Shown here: piece by piece, positions 1-8,365 of the stretch
How positions within the stretch are numbered: position 1 is the stretch's first letter
How the letters are laid out: each line of letters opens with the position of its first letter
Assembly (NCBI RefSeq): GCF_021043375.1
Contig: NZ_JAJNDV010000001.1
Span: 587,156-651,155, forward strand
From: Sphingomonas sp. IC-56
GTDB taxonomy: Bacteria > Pseudomonadota > Alphaproteobacteria > Sphingomonadales > Sphingomonadaceae
DNA: 64,000 nucleotides
Reading direction: 5' to 3'
Position numbers and translations under genes: made by a program
The notes under the pieces: model-generated
Seen by the model: the letters and a program-made list of their open reading frames with translations, nothing else
Told to the model about the DNA's origin: nothing
The model's database searches: none

Positions 1-134
1 TGGTCGTCGGTACCTATTCTTCGATTTACGTGTCCTCGTCTCTGCTCATCACGCTGGGCCTCAAGCCCGGCCCGCGCGACGAGAAGCCGGGCGTCGCCTC
101 CAACGCCGAACGCGTCGGACCGCGCGAAGGATGA
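1..134 (+). CDS. secF: Protein translocase subunit SecF, C-terminal end (partial)
   Basis: This is the 3' end of a gene entering from the left edge. Reading from base 3 gives a membrane-helix end (VVGTYSSIYVSSSLLITLGL) and then a charged tail ending at TGA 132-134. SecF is a membrane subunit of the Sec translocon that, with SecD, uses the proton gradient to help protein export. The GTYSSIY(V/I) motif in the last helix is typical of SecF. The next gene starts inside this stop codon (ATGA), the usual secF/Mth938-like arrangement in alphaproteobacteria. Only about 43 residues are visible, so the call rests on the motif plus the neighbour. Confidence 0.85.
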   Translation, partial: VVGTYSSIYVSSSLLITLGLKPGPRDEKPGVASNAERVGPREG

Positions 135-502
135 AAATGGAACGCCGCAGCGCCGATGGGCCGGTGATCTCCGGCTTCTCGGGGCGCGGTTTCCGCGTCG
201 ACGAGAATGTATACGAAGGCCTCGCCATCACGCCCCAGCGCGCCGATGGCTGGGCGCCCCCGCCCATCGCCGAGTTGACCGAGGCGGACCTCGCCCCGGC
301 CCTGGCGCTCGACCCCCAGCCCGAGTTCATCCTGCTCGGCACCGGCGATCGTCTGGTCCGCCCGCCCGTCGCCCTCACCAAGGCGCTTGCCGCCCGCGGC
401 ATCGGCATCGAGATCATGGACAGCCGCGCCGCCGCCCGTGCCTGGGGCGTACTGCGCGCCGAACTGCGCTGGGTCGCCGGAGCACTCTACCCACTGGGCT
501 AA
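131..502 (+). CDS. Mth938-like domain-containing protein (DUF498 family)
   Basis: This 123-residue protein overlaps the secF stop by four bases (ATGA), so it is probably translationally coupled. The sequence has the Mth938/NDUFAF3-like pattern: a glycine-rich start (GPVISGFSGRGFRVDENVYEG), a central EFILLGTGDRLVRPP and a later GIGIEIMDSRAAARAWGVL. The fold is a small alpha/beta domain whose bacterial function is not settled. The eukaryotic relative NDUFAF3 is a complex I assembly factor. Standing next to secF is common and suggests a membrane or assembly role, but that is inference. Length is normal for the family. Confidence 0.88.
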   Translation: MKMERRSADGPVISGFSGRGFRVDENVYEGLAITPQRADGWAPPPIAELTEADLAPALALDPQPEFILLGTGDRLVRPPVALTKALAARGIGIEIMDSRAAARAWGVLRAELRWVAGALYPLG

Positions 503-551
503 GGCTTTGGCACACTCCTCCAATCGCGATTCGCGTTTTCGGGGGAATTCC

Positions 552-2666
552 ATGACCAAGCTGCTGGCCGCTGCGGCCCTTCTTTCCACGACCGCGCCTG
601 CCGCGCTGGCGCAAAACGCGCCCAAGCCGCCGGTCGCCGCCACCAAGCCGTACCAGGTCAAGGCGCCGTTCGGCGCCACCCGCAACGACGAATATTACTG
701 GCTGCGCGACGACACGCGGAAGAACCCGGAGATGCTGGCGTATCTCAATGCCGAGAACGCCTATGCCGACGCGATGCTGGCGGCGCAGAAGCCGATCGCT
801 GAAAAGCTGTACGGAGAGATTGTCGGCCGCATCAAGCAGGACGACAGCTCGGTCCCCTATCTGCGCCGCGGATACTACTACTACACCCGCTTCGCCACCG
901 GTGCCGACTATCCGGTGATCGCCCGCCGCAAGGGCAGCATGACCGGGCCCGAAGAGGTGCTGCTCGACCAGCCGGCCATGGCCAAGGGGCACAGCTTCTT
1001 CTCGACCGCGGGCACGCGGGTCAGCCCCAACAACCAGTTGCTCGCCTTTGGCGAGGATGTGGTCGGCCGCCGCCAATATGTGCTGAAGATCAAGGATCTC
1101 GCCACCGGTAAGATGCTTTCCGACAGCATCCCGAACGTGGAGCCCGGCTTCGCCTGGGGCGCCGACAACAAGACGATCCTCTATGTCGAGAAGGACCCGA
1201 CCACCCTGCTCGGCAAGCGGGTGAAGGCACACGTGCTCGGCACCCCCGCCTCAGCCGACAAGCTGCTCTATGAGGAGAAGGACGAGACCTTCTACATGGG
1301 GATAGGCACGACCTCGTCCGACCGCTTCGTCTGCATTTACCTGCACAGCACTGCGAGCGACGAACAGCGTTGTGCGCCCACCACCAACCCCGCCGCGTTT
1401 CAGGTGATTGCCCCGCGTGAGCGCGAGTTCCTCTACCAGGCCGACCATCTCGGCGACCGCTGGATCATCCGCACCAACTGGCAGGCGCCGAACTATCGGC
1501 TGATGACGGTGAACGAAGCGCATGCCAGCCATGGCCGCGCGATGTGGCAGGACCTGGTCCCCACCAGCGACATCGTGTTCATCGAGAATTTCCAGCCCTT
1601 CAACAACTTCCTGGCGATCGAGGAACGCGCCGGCGGCAACAAGCGCGTCCGCGTGCTTCAGCCCGGCGGGAAGAGCGAGGCGGTGGCCAGCGACGAGCCG
1701 GCCTTTGCGATGACGCTGGGCACCAACGAGGAGCCGGACAGCGACTGGCTGCGCTACACCTATGACTCGCTGGTGACGCCGAACACGACGTACGAAGTGA
1801 ACTACAAGACCGGCGAGCGCCGCGTGCTCAAGGTTCAGCCGGTGCCGGGCTATGACGCATCGAAATACGTCACCGAGCGAGTGTGGGCGACCGCGCGCGA
1901 CGGCACGAAGATCCCGGTCAGCCTGGTGCACGCCAAAGGCTTCAAGAAGGACGGCACCGCCGCGCTCTTCCAGTACGCCTATGGCAGCTATGGCTATTCG
2001 TCCGACCCTGCCTTTCAGTCCGCGCTGCCCAGCATGCTCGACCGCGGCATGGTCTATGCCATCGCGCATATCCGCGGCGGCCAGGAAATGGGCCGCGCCT
2101 GGTTCGACCAGGGCAAGATGCTCAACAAGAAGAACAGCTTCACCGATTTTGTCGACGTGACGCGGCATCTTGTCGCCAACGGCTATGCCGCCAAGGATCG
2201 CGTCGGCGCGATGGGCGGCAGCGCCGGCGGGCTGCTGATGGGCGGCGTCGCGAACATCGCGCCCAAGGACTACAAGGTGCTGGTCGCGCAGGTGCCGTTT
2301 GTCGACGTGGTAACCACCATGCTCGACACCTCGATCCCGCTGACCACCGGCGAGTTCGACGAATGGGGCAACCCGGCTCAGAAGCAGTACTACGACTACA
2401 TGCTGAGCTACTCGCCCTACGACAATGTCGCGGCGCAGGCTTATCCGGCGATGTACGTCTCGACCGGGCTATGGGACAGCCAGGTGCAATATTATGAGCC
2501 CACCAAATGGGTCGCTCGCCTGCGCGCGAAGAAGACCGACAGCAATCCGCTGGTCTATCGCATCAACATGGAAGCCGGGCATGGCGGCAAGTCGGGCCGG
2601 TTCGAACGCTATCGCCAGCAGGCGGAATGGACCGCCTTTGTGCTGGATCAGTTGGAGGTGAAGTAA
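552..2666 (+). CDS. Oligopeptidase B-type S9 serine peptidase, exported
   Basis: This 704-residue protein has an N-terminal beta-propeller and a C-terminal alpha/beta-hydrolase domain, the S9A prolyl oligopeptidase layout. Such enzymes cut short peptides, and oligopeptidase B prefers Lys/Arg. The nucleophile is in GGSAGG (Ser about 556), with a candidate Asp about 641 (GLWDSQV) and His about 677 (EAGHGGKSGR). The ATG at 552 is chosen because it follows a GGGGGAA ribosome site and opens a clear signal peptide (MTKLLAAAALLSTTAPAALA). The frame stays open further upstream but only into secF-side sequence. A periplasmic location is inferred from the signal. Confidence 0.93.
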   Translation: MTKLLAAAALLSTTAPAALAQNAPKPPVAATKPYQVKAPFGATRNDEYYWLRDDTRKNPEMLAYLNAENAYADAMLAAQKPIAEKLYGEIVGRIKQDDSSVPYLRRGYYYYTRFATGADYPVIARRKGSMTGPEEVLLDQPAMAKGHSFFSTAGTRVSPNNQLLAFGEDVVGRRQYVLKIKDLATGKMLSDSIPNVEPGFAWGADNKTILYVEKDPTTLLGKRVKAHVLGTPASADKLLYEEKDETFYMGIGTTSSDRFVCIYLHSTASDEQRCAPTTNPAAFQVIAPREREFLYQADHLGDRWIIRTNWQAPNYRLMTVNEAHASHGRAMWQDLVPTSDIVFIENFQPFNNFLAIEERAGGNKRVRVLQPGGKSEAVASDEPAFAMTLGTNEEPDSDWLRYTYDSLVTPNTTYEVNYKTGERRVLKVQPVPGYDASKYVTERVWATARDGTKIPVSLVHAKGFKKDGTAALFQYAYGSYGYSSDPAFQSALPSMLDRGMVYAIAHIRGGQEMGRAWFDQGKMLNKKNSFTDFVDVTRHLVANGYAAKDRVGAMGGSAGGLLMGGVANIAPKDYKVLVAQVPFVDVVTTMLDTSIPLTTGEFDEWGNPAQKQYYDYMLSYSPYDNVAAQAYPAMYVSTGLWDSQVQYYEPTKWVARLRAKKTDSNPLVYRINMEAGHGGKSGRFERYRQQAEWTAFVLDQLEVK

Positions 2667-2670
2667 GCCA

Positions 2671-2801
2671 CTCCTCCCCGGCACGGGGAGGGGGACCGCC
2701 AGCGAAAGCTGGTGGTGGAGGGGGCTTTCCGCGAGCGGTTCGCCAGTGGCGGTCCCCTTCCACCAGCCTTCGGCCGGCCCCCCTCCCCATTCCGGGAAGG
2801 A
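2671..2801. repeat. Intergenic palindromic repeat, family A (copy 1)
   Basis: The left arm has CTCCCCGGCACGGGGAGG and then CCAGCGAAAGCTGGTGGTGG. The right arm carries the reverse complement with changes (CCACCAGCCTTCGG, CCCCTCCCCATTCCGGG). The element fills the space between convergent genes and could fold into a long hairpin. Related copies lie at 4918, 13934, 14107 and 14583. Confidence 0.85.
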
Positions 2802-2806
2802 TTAAA

Positions 2807-3202
2807 CTACCGCCGCTCGTAGGGGACGAACTCGCCCAGCCGGCAATAAGGACCCGGGATCGACGTCCCCGGCTCCAGCACGCGGAAACGGTCGTTGCGG
2901 CACAGCTGTCCGCCCTGCACTTCGGTGATCATGGTATTGTACGGGCGCAGCCGCGGACAGGCGGCTGGCAGCGTGTTGCGGTACACGCGCCCGCCCTCGC
3001 GATAGAGGATGGTGGTCTCGTCGATGATCATCGGCCGCGTGGTGGTGCTGTTGCCGATGCAGTTCACCGGCGCGCCGGCAACGCGCCCTTCCAGTTCCTT
3101 GGTCAGCGCCGCGTTCGACTCGGCCTGCTGCGACGCGCGCATCTCCGTATTCGTCGTACAGCCGGCCAGTGCCAGCGCACCCATGATCCACATCGTCCGC
3201 AT
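2807..3202 (-). CDS. Small secreted lipoprotein, unknown function
   Basis: This 131-residue protein has a lipoprotein signal (MRTMWIMGALALAGC, cleavage before Cys15). The mature part has cysteines at CIG, CPR, CRND and YCRLGEF and ends in GEFVPYERR. The start at 3202 is chosen because it opens directly on the signal sequence; the frame continues upstream without one. No family is recognised. The next gene on the same strand encodes a related protein: both share an Arg/Cys-rich middle, a YREGGRVYRN / YVGGRDRVWRN block and a CxLGxFxPY ending. They look like tandem paralogues of an outer-membrane-anchored or periplasmic protein. Confidence 0.75.
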   Translation of the reverse strand: MRTMWIMGALALAGCTTNTEMRASQQAESNAALTKELEGRVAGAPVNCIGNSTTTRPMIIDETTILYREGGRVYRNTLPAACPRLRPYNTMITEVQGGQLCRNDRFRVLEPGTSIPGPYCRLGEFVPYERR

Positions 3203-3218
3203 GGCACCTCTCCTGTGT

Positions 3219-3626
3219 TTATCGGTTGCGGGTATAGGGCGTGAACGCACCCAGCGAGCAGCTGCCGGTCAGCGAGCCGCCGGTGCGCACGCGTGTGTGA
3301 ACCAGATCGCCTTCGCAATAGGAGTCGCCGACCAGGCTCTGCGAGACGACGATGTCGCCGCGCCGCAGGCCGCGGTCACAGCCTTCGCCGACCACGTCGT
3401 TGCGCCACACGCGATCCCGGCCGCCGACATAGAGGATGACCTTGGCAGCGGTGCGAAGCTCGGTGACGCGGTCGCGGCGCAGGCAGCGCTGCGGCGCGCC
3501 AGACGTCAGCCCGGCCAGCGTCCTCTCCACCCGCGCGGTCGCCCCGTCCGGAGCCCGGGTCTGGGTTTCGGCACTGGTGGCGCCCAGCGAAAGCAACAGC
3601 ATGGCGGGAACGGCAAGGCGGATCAT
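3219..3626 (-). CDS. Small periplasmic protein, paralogue of the adjacent lipoprotein
   Basis: This 135-residue protein has a Sec signal (MIRLAVPAMLLLSLGATSA) but no lipobox cysteine. The ATG at 3626 has an AAGAGG ribosome site a few bases upstream and is preferred over the ATG at 3653. The mature part has RCLRRDRV, a YVGGRDRVWRN block and a CSLGAFTPY ending, matching the blocks of the downstream lipoprotein. The spacing of 16 bases implies one transcript. Function is unknown. The pair looks like a duplication in which one copy kept lipid anchoring and the other became soluble. Confidence 0.75.
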   Translation of the reverse strand: MIRLAVPAMLLLSLGATSAETQTRAPDGATARVERTLAGLTSGAPQRCLRRDRVTELRTAAKVILYVGGRDRVWRNDVVGEGCDRGLRRGDIVVSQSLVGDSYCEGDLVHTRVRTGGSLTGSCSLGAFTPYTRNR

Positions 3627-3664
3627 GCGAACCTCTTTCTTCAGTCCTCGCATGCTACAACCCT

Positions 3665-4393
3665 TCAGCCGCGAAATGCATCCTTGGCCGCGCGCCGTTC
3701 GGCGAAGATTTCCGCGCTTGGCGCGCGCAGAAACGGATTGGTCGCCAGTTCGAGCGCAATGGTGGTGGGCACCGTCGCCTCGCCTGCGGCACGCAGAGCG
3801 TCGACTTCCACCATCCGCTCGACGATCGCCTGGTTGTCCGGCTCCGCCACACGCGCATAGCGGCCGTTCGACTGGGTATATTCGTGCGCGCAATAGACCA
3901 GCGTCTCGGGCGGCAGCTGCTTGAGCCGAGCCATGTTGCCGAACATCTGCTCGGCAGTACCCTCGAACAGCCGCCCGCTGCCCATCGCGAACAGCGTGTC
4001 GCCGGTGAATATCACCCCATCCTCGGCGAAGTGAAAGGCGATGTGCCCGGCGGTATGCCCGGGCACTTCCAGCACCGCCGCAGCATGGTCGCCCAGCCGC
4101 ACCGTGTCGCCCTCCCCGACCAGACGGTCGGCAGTGGGGATCTTTGCGGCCTCGGCGGCGGGCGCGATCACCGGCGCGCCGGCGGCCGCCTTGACCTCGG
4201 CATTGCCGCCGGTGTGATCGGGGTGCCAGTGCGTGTTCCAGATCGCCGAGATCGTCCAGCCGCGCCGCTGCGCTTCCGCCAGCACCGGCGCGGCCTCGCC
4301 CGGGTCCACCACCATCGTCTCGCCCGAGACGCTGTCATGGACCAGCCACACATAATTGTCGCTGAGTACGGGAATGCGGACGATTTCGAGCAT
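3665..4393 (-). CDS. gloB: Hydroxyacylglutathione hydrolase (glyoxalase II)
   Basis: This 242-residue metallo-beta-lactamase-fold enzyme hydrolyses S-lactoylglutathione to lactate and glutathione, the second step of methylglyoxal detoxification. The metal site is visible as THWHPDHTGG near residue 55, GHTAGHIAFHF, FTGDTLF and a late CAHEYT. The C-terminus has the family pattern with ATNPFLRA and ends at the usual length. It lies five bases after gloA on the same strand, so the two glyoxalase steps are co-transcribed. The start at 4393 (MLEIVRIPVLSDNYVW) matches the normal GloB N-terminus. Confidence 0.95.
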   Translation of the reverse strand: MLEIVRIPVLSDNYVWLVHDSVSGETMVVDPGEAAPVLAEAQRRGWTISAIWNTHWHPDHTGGNAEVKAAAGAPVIAPAAEAAKIPTADRLVGEGDTVRLGDHAAAVLEVPGHTAGHIAFHFAEDGVIFTGDTLFAMGSGRLFEGTAEQMFGNMARLKQLPPETLVYCAHEYTQSNGRYARVAEPDNQAIVERMVEVDALRAAGEATVPTTIALELATNPFLRAPSAEIFAERRAAKDAFRG

Positions 4394-4398
4394 CGCGC

Positions 4399-4854
4399 TT
4401 ACCAGGTGCCGGTGTTCGGCATCGACGCCCAGGGCTCGGCAGGCGGCAGCGCGGGGCCATCCTGGAGCAGTTCGATCGAGATCCCGTCGGGCGTCTTCAC
4501 GAACGCCATGTTGCCGTCGCGCGGCGGGCGGTTGATCGTCACGCCGCCGTCCTGCAGCCGCTGGCAGGTCTCGTAAATGTCGTCGACATAATAGGCCAAG
4601 TGCCCGAAATTGCGCCCGCCGGTGTACACCTCCGGTGCGCTGCCATCCTCGGCCGGCCAGTTATAGGTCAGCTCCACCTCGGCCTTGGCCCGCTCGCCCG
4701 GCCCGTTCATGTCTGCCTCGGTCGCGAGGAAGATCAGCGTGAAGCGACCCGCCTGATTCTCCATCCGCCGCACTTCCTGGAGGCCGAGCAGATTGAAGAA
4801 GGCGATCGTCGCGTCGGGATCGGTGACGCGGATCATGGTGTGGAGATAGCGCAT
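4399..4854 (-). CDS. gloA: Lactoylglutathione lyase (glyoxalase I)
   Basis: This 151-residue VOC-fold enzyme converts the hemithioacetal of methylglyoxal and glutathione to S-lactoylglutathione. The start at 4854 gives the classic [15 protein letters not shown]-terminus with metal-ligand His5. The other expected ligands are seen in [19 protein letters not shown] and [13 protein letters not shown] site lies just upstream of the ATG. The open frame continues upstream through a palindromic repeat, but that part is not protein-like. It is followed at once by gloB, giving a two-step detoxification operon. Confidence 0.95.
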   Translation of the reverse strand: MRYLHTMIRVTDPDATIAFFNLLGLQEVRRMENQAGRFTLIFLATEADMNGPGERAKAEVELTYNWPAEDGSAPEVYTGGRNFGHLAYYVDDIYETCQRLQDGGVTINRPPRDGNMAFVKTPDGISIELLQDGPALPPAEPWASMPNTGTW

Positions 4855-4917
4855 GGAGGCTCCGTGATTAGGTTCGCAGCCGGAGATAGGGGCGAACCAA
4901 CGCCAAGCAACCCAGAA

Positions 4918-5017
4918 CCTCCCCGGCACGGGGAGGGGGAGCGCCACAAGCGACACCACCCGCGGCCAACACCCCTCCACCAGCTTCGCTGGTCCCCCTC
5001 CCCCTCCGGGGGAGGAT
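4918..5017. repeat. Intergenic palindromic repeat, family A (copy 2)
   Basis: The element starts with CTCCCCGGCACGGGGAGG and ends with CCACCAGCTTCGCTGG, a C-rich tract and GGGGGAGGATC. It abuts the stop codon of the TPR gene (5018-5020), so the gene effectively ends at the repeat border. Confidence 0.85.
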
Positions 5018-5740
5018 CTAGTTAGCGTTAAACTGCTCCAGCGCTTTGCGCGCCGCCGCCGCCACGGGCCCATCCTGCCCCAATTCGGCCGCCCGGCCCC
5101 ACGCCGCCCGCGCACCTGCCTCGTCGCGCTCGGCTGCGGCGACATTACCTGCCTCCAGCTGCACCGATGCGTCGTTCCCCGCCCGCTTCAGCGCCTCGCT
5201 GATGTCACGGCGCGCGCGCGGCAGGTCGCCCTGCCGCCGCGCCAGCGTTGCGGACAACAGCCACGCGAGCGGGTCCTCCTTGGCATCGACCAGTGCCTTG
5301 TCGATGTCGTCGCGCGCACCCTCCAGGTTGTTCGCCGCCACCAGCGCCCGGGCACGATCGAGATGCGCCTCGCCCAGTGCCAGCCCGGTCAGCCCGCCGC
5401 CGGCCAGCGCCGCGTCGATCGCCTGCCGCGCCTTCGCTGCATCCCCGGCGGCCAGCCATGCGTTGCCCGATTGCGCCCAGTAATTCGCCGCCCGCGCGTC
5501 CTTGGCTGCCATCGCCTCGCGCGCAGCTTCCTCGAACGCCGCTGCCGCTGCGCTCCACTTCTCCTGATTGGCATAGGCCACGCCCAGGCACTGCCGCGCC
5601 AGCATGCCGCCGCCATCGACGCGCCAGCGCGAGGCGTTCAGCACCCCGGCGGCCGGATCGCTGCTCGCCAGGTCCATGCACGCCGAATAGCGCGGCGGCT
5701 CGGCAGCGGCCTGAAGGCTCAGGAGGAGGGAGAGGAACAT
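5018..5740 (-). CDS. TPR-repeat protein, exported, unknown function
   Basis: This 240-residue protein has a short signal ([15 protein letters not shown]) and then helical pairs of the tetratricopeptide type, for example [45 protein letters not shown] and [15 protein letters not shown] arrays bind other proteins, and no enzyme motif is present. The start overlaps the end of the alpha/beta-hydrolase gene by 22 bases on the same strand, so the two are co-transcribed and probably coupled. The stop falls exactly at the edge of a family A repeat. The target is unknown. Confidence 0.85.
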   Translation of the reverse strand: MFLSLLLSLQAAAEPPRYSACMDLASSDPAAGVLNASRWRVDGGGMLARQCLGVAYANQEKWSAAAAAFEEAAREAMAAKDARAANYWAQSGNAWLAAGDAAKARQAIDAALAGGGLTGLALGEAHLDRARALVAANNLEGARDDIDKALVDAKEDPLAWLLSATLARRQGDLPRARRDISEALKRAGNDASVQLEAGNVAAAERDEAGARAAWGRAAELGQDGPVAAAARKALEQFNAN

Positions 5741-6468
5741 AGCGCAAGCACATCCTGAACCGCGTGGAGGATCAGCGCGATGTCACCCTCGCGCGAAAGC
5801 CGATGATCGCCATCCTTGACCAGCACCGTATGCACGGCGTCTGAACGGATCAGCGCCGCAAGTGCCGGCGCCCGCTCCCACGGCACTTCGGCATCGCGCT
5901 GTCCCTGGAGCAGCCGCACCGGCCCGTCGAACGCGATGGGGCCGATCATCACGCGATTGGCCTCCCCGGAAGCCCAGAAGCCGCGCGTCGTCACCGTCGG
6001 CTTGTCGGAATAGAGCGAAGGCTCTTCCAGTCGCCCGTCCTGGAGCATGCGCATCTTCTGCGCTTCGGTGAAGCCCCAGTCGGTGAAGTCCGGCGCCGCG
6101 GCGATGCCGACCATGGCCTTGACCATCTCCGCACGCGCCTTGGCAACCAGCAGCATCACCCAGCCGCCCATCGAAGAGCCGACCAGCACCACCGGCCCCT
6201 GCACCACCTGGTCGATCACCCGCAGCGCATCGTCGCGCCAGTCGGCGAGCGTCTGGTCCTCGAACGCGCCCTCGCTTTCGCCGCACCCGGCATAGTCGAA
6301 GCGCAGAAAGGCGCGCCCTTCCCGCCGCGCCCATTCCTCTAGCGCCAGCGCCTTGGTGCCGTTCATGTCCGACGCATAGCCGCACAGGAACACCACCGTC
6401 GGCCCGGCGCCGGGGGTGTGATGATAAGCGAGCGCTGGACGCCCAGGGATTTGCAGCATGTCGGTCAT
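5719..6468 (-). CDS. Alpha/beta hydrolase (ABHD10-like thioesterase/esterase type)
   Basis: This 249-residue protein has the alpha/beta-hydrolase core: FLCGYASDMNGTKA (oxyanion strand), RFDYAGCGESEG, nucleophile motif GSSMGGW, and the late His in KDGDHRLSR. The FxDYxGxGxSEGxFEDxTL pattern is that of the family containing mitochondrial ABHD10, which acts on thioesters and acyl-glucuronides. The exact substrate here is not known. The start at 6468 (MTDMLQIPG) is chosen by homology; the upstream frame is not protein-like. There is no signal peptide, so it is cytoplasmic. Confidence 0.85.
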   Translation of the reverse strand: MTDMLQIPGRPALAYHHTPGAGPTVVFLCGYASDMNGTKALALEEWARREGRAFLRFDYAGCGESEGAFEDQTLADWRDDALRVIDQVVQGPVVLVGSSMGGWVMLLVAKARAEMVKAMVGIAAAPDFTDWGFTEAQKMRMLQDGRLEEPSLYSDKPTVTTRGFWASGEANRVMIGPIAFDGPVRLLQGQRDAEVPWERAPALAALIRSDAVHTVLVKDGDHRLSREGDIALILHAVQDVLALCSSPSS

Positions 6469-6512
6469 GGCGCGCAGTGTAGCCGCGCAGGCCGCAGCCT
6501 CCCACCCTTCTT

Positions 6513-6541
6513 CGTCATCCCGGCCTTGAACCGGGGTGACA
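6513..6541. repeat. Palindromic repeat, family B, single hairpin
   Basis: A lone hairpin of the CGTCATCCCGG / CCGGGGTGACAG type lies between the zinc-protease and hydrolase genes. Longer two-arm members of the same family are at 9043, 39806 and 53123, and another single hairpin is at 38157. Confidence 0.75.
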
Positions 6542-6575
6542 GAAGGAAGATGCACCTCTGGGAGCGGCGACTTCT

Positions 6576-7472
6576 CTACCGCACCGCCTCGAACGTGTTG
6601 CACTGCGCCGGATCGCCCGTCTCCAGCCCACGCCGCAGCCACTCCATGCGCTGCGCCGAGCTGCCATGGGTGAACGTTTCCGGCACCACCTGGCCCTGCC
6701 CCTGCCGCTGCAAGGTATCGTCGCCGATCGCATTTGCGGCCGTCATGCCTTCCTCGATATCGCCCGGCTCCATCCGGCTGCGGTTGCGCGCCGCCCAGAC
6801 GCCAGCGAAGCAATCCGCCTGAAGCTCAAGCTGCACCGACAGGCGGTTGCCCTCGGCCTTGGATGCCCGCGCCTGCGCCCGCGATACTTCGGTCGAGGTG
6901 CCCAGCAGGTTCTGGACATGGTGACCGACTTCGTGCGCGATGACATAGGCCTGGGCGAAGTCGCCCTTGGCGCCGAAGCGCTGCGCCAGTTCGTCGAAGA
7001 AGCTCGTGTCGAGATACACGCCCTGGTCCGCGGGGCAGTAGAACGGCCCCACTGCCGACGACGCTGCGCCGCAGCCCGACTGGACGCCGCGCGTGTAGAA
7101 GTTGATGGTCGCGGGCTGGTAGCGCTGGCCCGAACTGCGGAAGATGGTGTCCCAGGTTTGCTCGGTGCTGGTCATCACCTGGCACGAGAAGCGCCGCTCG
7201 GCGGTGTTGCACACGGCCGCGCCCGATCCGCCGCCGCGGCTGCTGCTCTGCTGGGTTGCAGGGGCGCCACCGCCGCCGCTCAGCAAGCCGCCGCCGCCGC
7301 TCATCGCCAGATAGATCAGGCCGACGACCACGATCAGCCCGATGCTGCCACAACCCATGCCGCGCCCGAGCAGCAGCGGCAGGAATCCCAGCAGCCCGAA
7401 ACCGCCGCCTCCGCCGCCGCCCGACCCCAGATCACGGGCATGTTCGGTCGGATCCAGATCGTCGAGCCGCAT
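6576..7472 (-). CDS. Neutral zinc metallopeptidase, YpfJ/KPN_02809 family
   Basis: This 298-residue membrane-anchored protease-like protein starts MRLDDLDPTEHARDLG, then has a Gly-rich linker, a transmembrane helix (GSIGLIVVVGLIYLAMSGG), another Ser/Gly linker and the catalytic domain. The zinc site HEVGHHVQ is near residue 181, with the downstream ELQADCFAGVWA acidic motif. The ATG at 7472 is preferred over 7478 because GAGGGA is correctly spaced from it. The family is widespread and poorly understood. The domain after the single helix is probably periplasmic, which is inference. Confidence 0.93.
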   Translation of the reverse strand: MRLDDLDPTEHARDLGSGGGGGGGFGLLGFLPLLLGRGMGCGSIGLIVVVGLIYLAMSGGGGLLSGGGGAPATQQSSSRGGGSGAAVCNTAERRFSCQVMTSTEQTWDTIFRSSGQRYQPATINFYTRGVQSGCGAASSAVGPFYCPADQGVYLDTSFFDELAQRFGAKGDFAQAYVIAHEVGHHVQNLLGTSTEVSRAQARASKAEGNRLSVQLELQADCFAGVWAARNRSRMEPGDIEEGMTAANAIGDDTLQRQGQGQVVPETFTHGSSAQRMEWLRRGLETGDPAQCNTFEAVR

Positions 7473-7579
7473 CGGCATTCCCTCTCGTTGGCTGTTCGCA
7501 ACAATGCCCCAACCAGCGAAGCGTTGCACGGGGGCGGCGGATGGGCCTAGACCTGTGGCTTCACCGAACGCGGGGTCGC

Positions 7580-8365
7580 ATGTTCCTTCAAGGCAAGTCC
7601 GCCATCGTCACCGGCTCCACCTCGGGCATCGGCTTGGCCTATGCCCGGGCGCTGGCTGCGCAAGGCGCCAATGTCCTGATCAACGGCTTTGGTGACGCCG
7701 ACGCCATCGAACAGGCGCGCACCGAGTTGGAAGCGGCCAGCGGCACCCGCGCGCTGTACGATCCCGCCGACATGACGCAGCCCGATCAGATTGCGGCAAT
7801 GGTCGCACGCGCGGAGGCGGAATTCGGCAGCGTCGACATCGCGATCTCCAACGCCGGCATCCAGCATGTCGCCCCGGTGGACGAGTTTCCGGTGGAAAAG
7901 TGGGACGCGATCATCGCGATCAACTTGTCCTCGACCTTCCACCTCATGCGCGCGGCACTGCCCGGCATGAAGCGCCGCGGCTGGGGCCGTATCCTCACCA
8001 CCGCCAGCGCGCACAGCCTTGTCGCCAGCCCCAACAAGGCCGCCTATGTCGCCGCCAAGCACGGCATCGCCGGCCTGACCAAGACGGTCGCGCTGGAAGT
8101 CGCGCAGCACGGCATCACCGTGAACTGCATTTCGCCCGGCTATGTCTGGACGCCCCTGGTCGAGAACCAGATCCCCGACACGATGCAGGCCCGCGGCCTC
8201 ACGCGCGAGCAGGTGATGAACGACGTCCTTCTCGCCGCGCAGCCGACCAAGCAGTTCGTGCTGCCGGAACAAGTCGCCGCCCTCGCGCTATTCCTCTGCA
8301 GGGACGAAGCCGCCGCGATCACCGGCGCCAATTATTCGATGGACGGCGGCTGGACGGCGGCATGA
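7580..8365 (+). CDS. 3-hydroxybutyrate dehydrogenase (SDR family)
   Basis: This 261-residue short-chain dehydrogenase interconverts 3-hydroxybutyrate and acetoacetate with NAD, used in polyhydroxybutyrate or ketone-body metabolism. It has the TGSTSGIG nucleotide loop, SNAGIQHV, the serine strand TTASAHSLVAS, the catalytic YVAAK (about residues 155-159) and a C-terminal ANYSMDGGWTAA. The LTxxQVxxDVxLxxQPTKxFV segment near residue 220 is characteristic of BdhA rather than FabG. It is divergent from the zinc protease and overlaps the next gene by an ATGA. Confidence 0.92.
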   Translation: MFLQGKSAIVTGSTSGIGLAYARALAAQGANVLINGFGDADAIEQARTELEAASGTRALYDPADMTQPDQIAAMVARAEAEFGSVDIAISNAGIQHVAPVDEFPVEKWDAIIAINLSSTFHLMRAALPGMKRRGWGRILTTASAHSLVASPNKAAYVAAKHGIAGLTKTVALEVAQHGITVNCISPGYVWTPLVENQIPDTMQARGLTREQVMNDVLLAAQPTKQFVLPEQVAALALFLCRDEAAAITGANYSMDGGWTAA

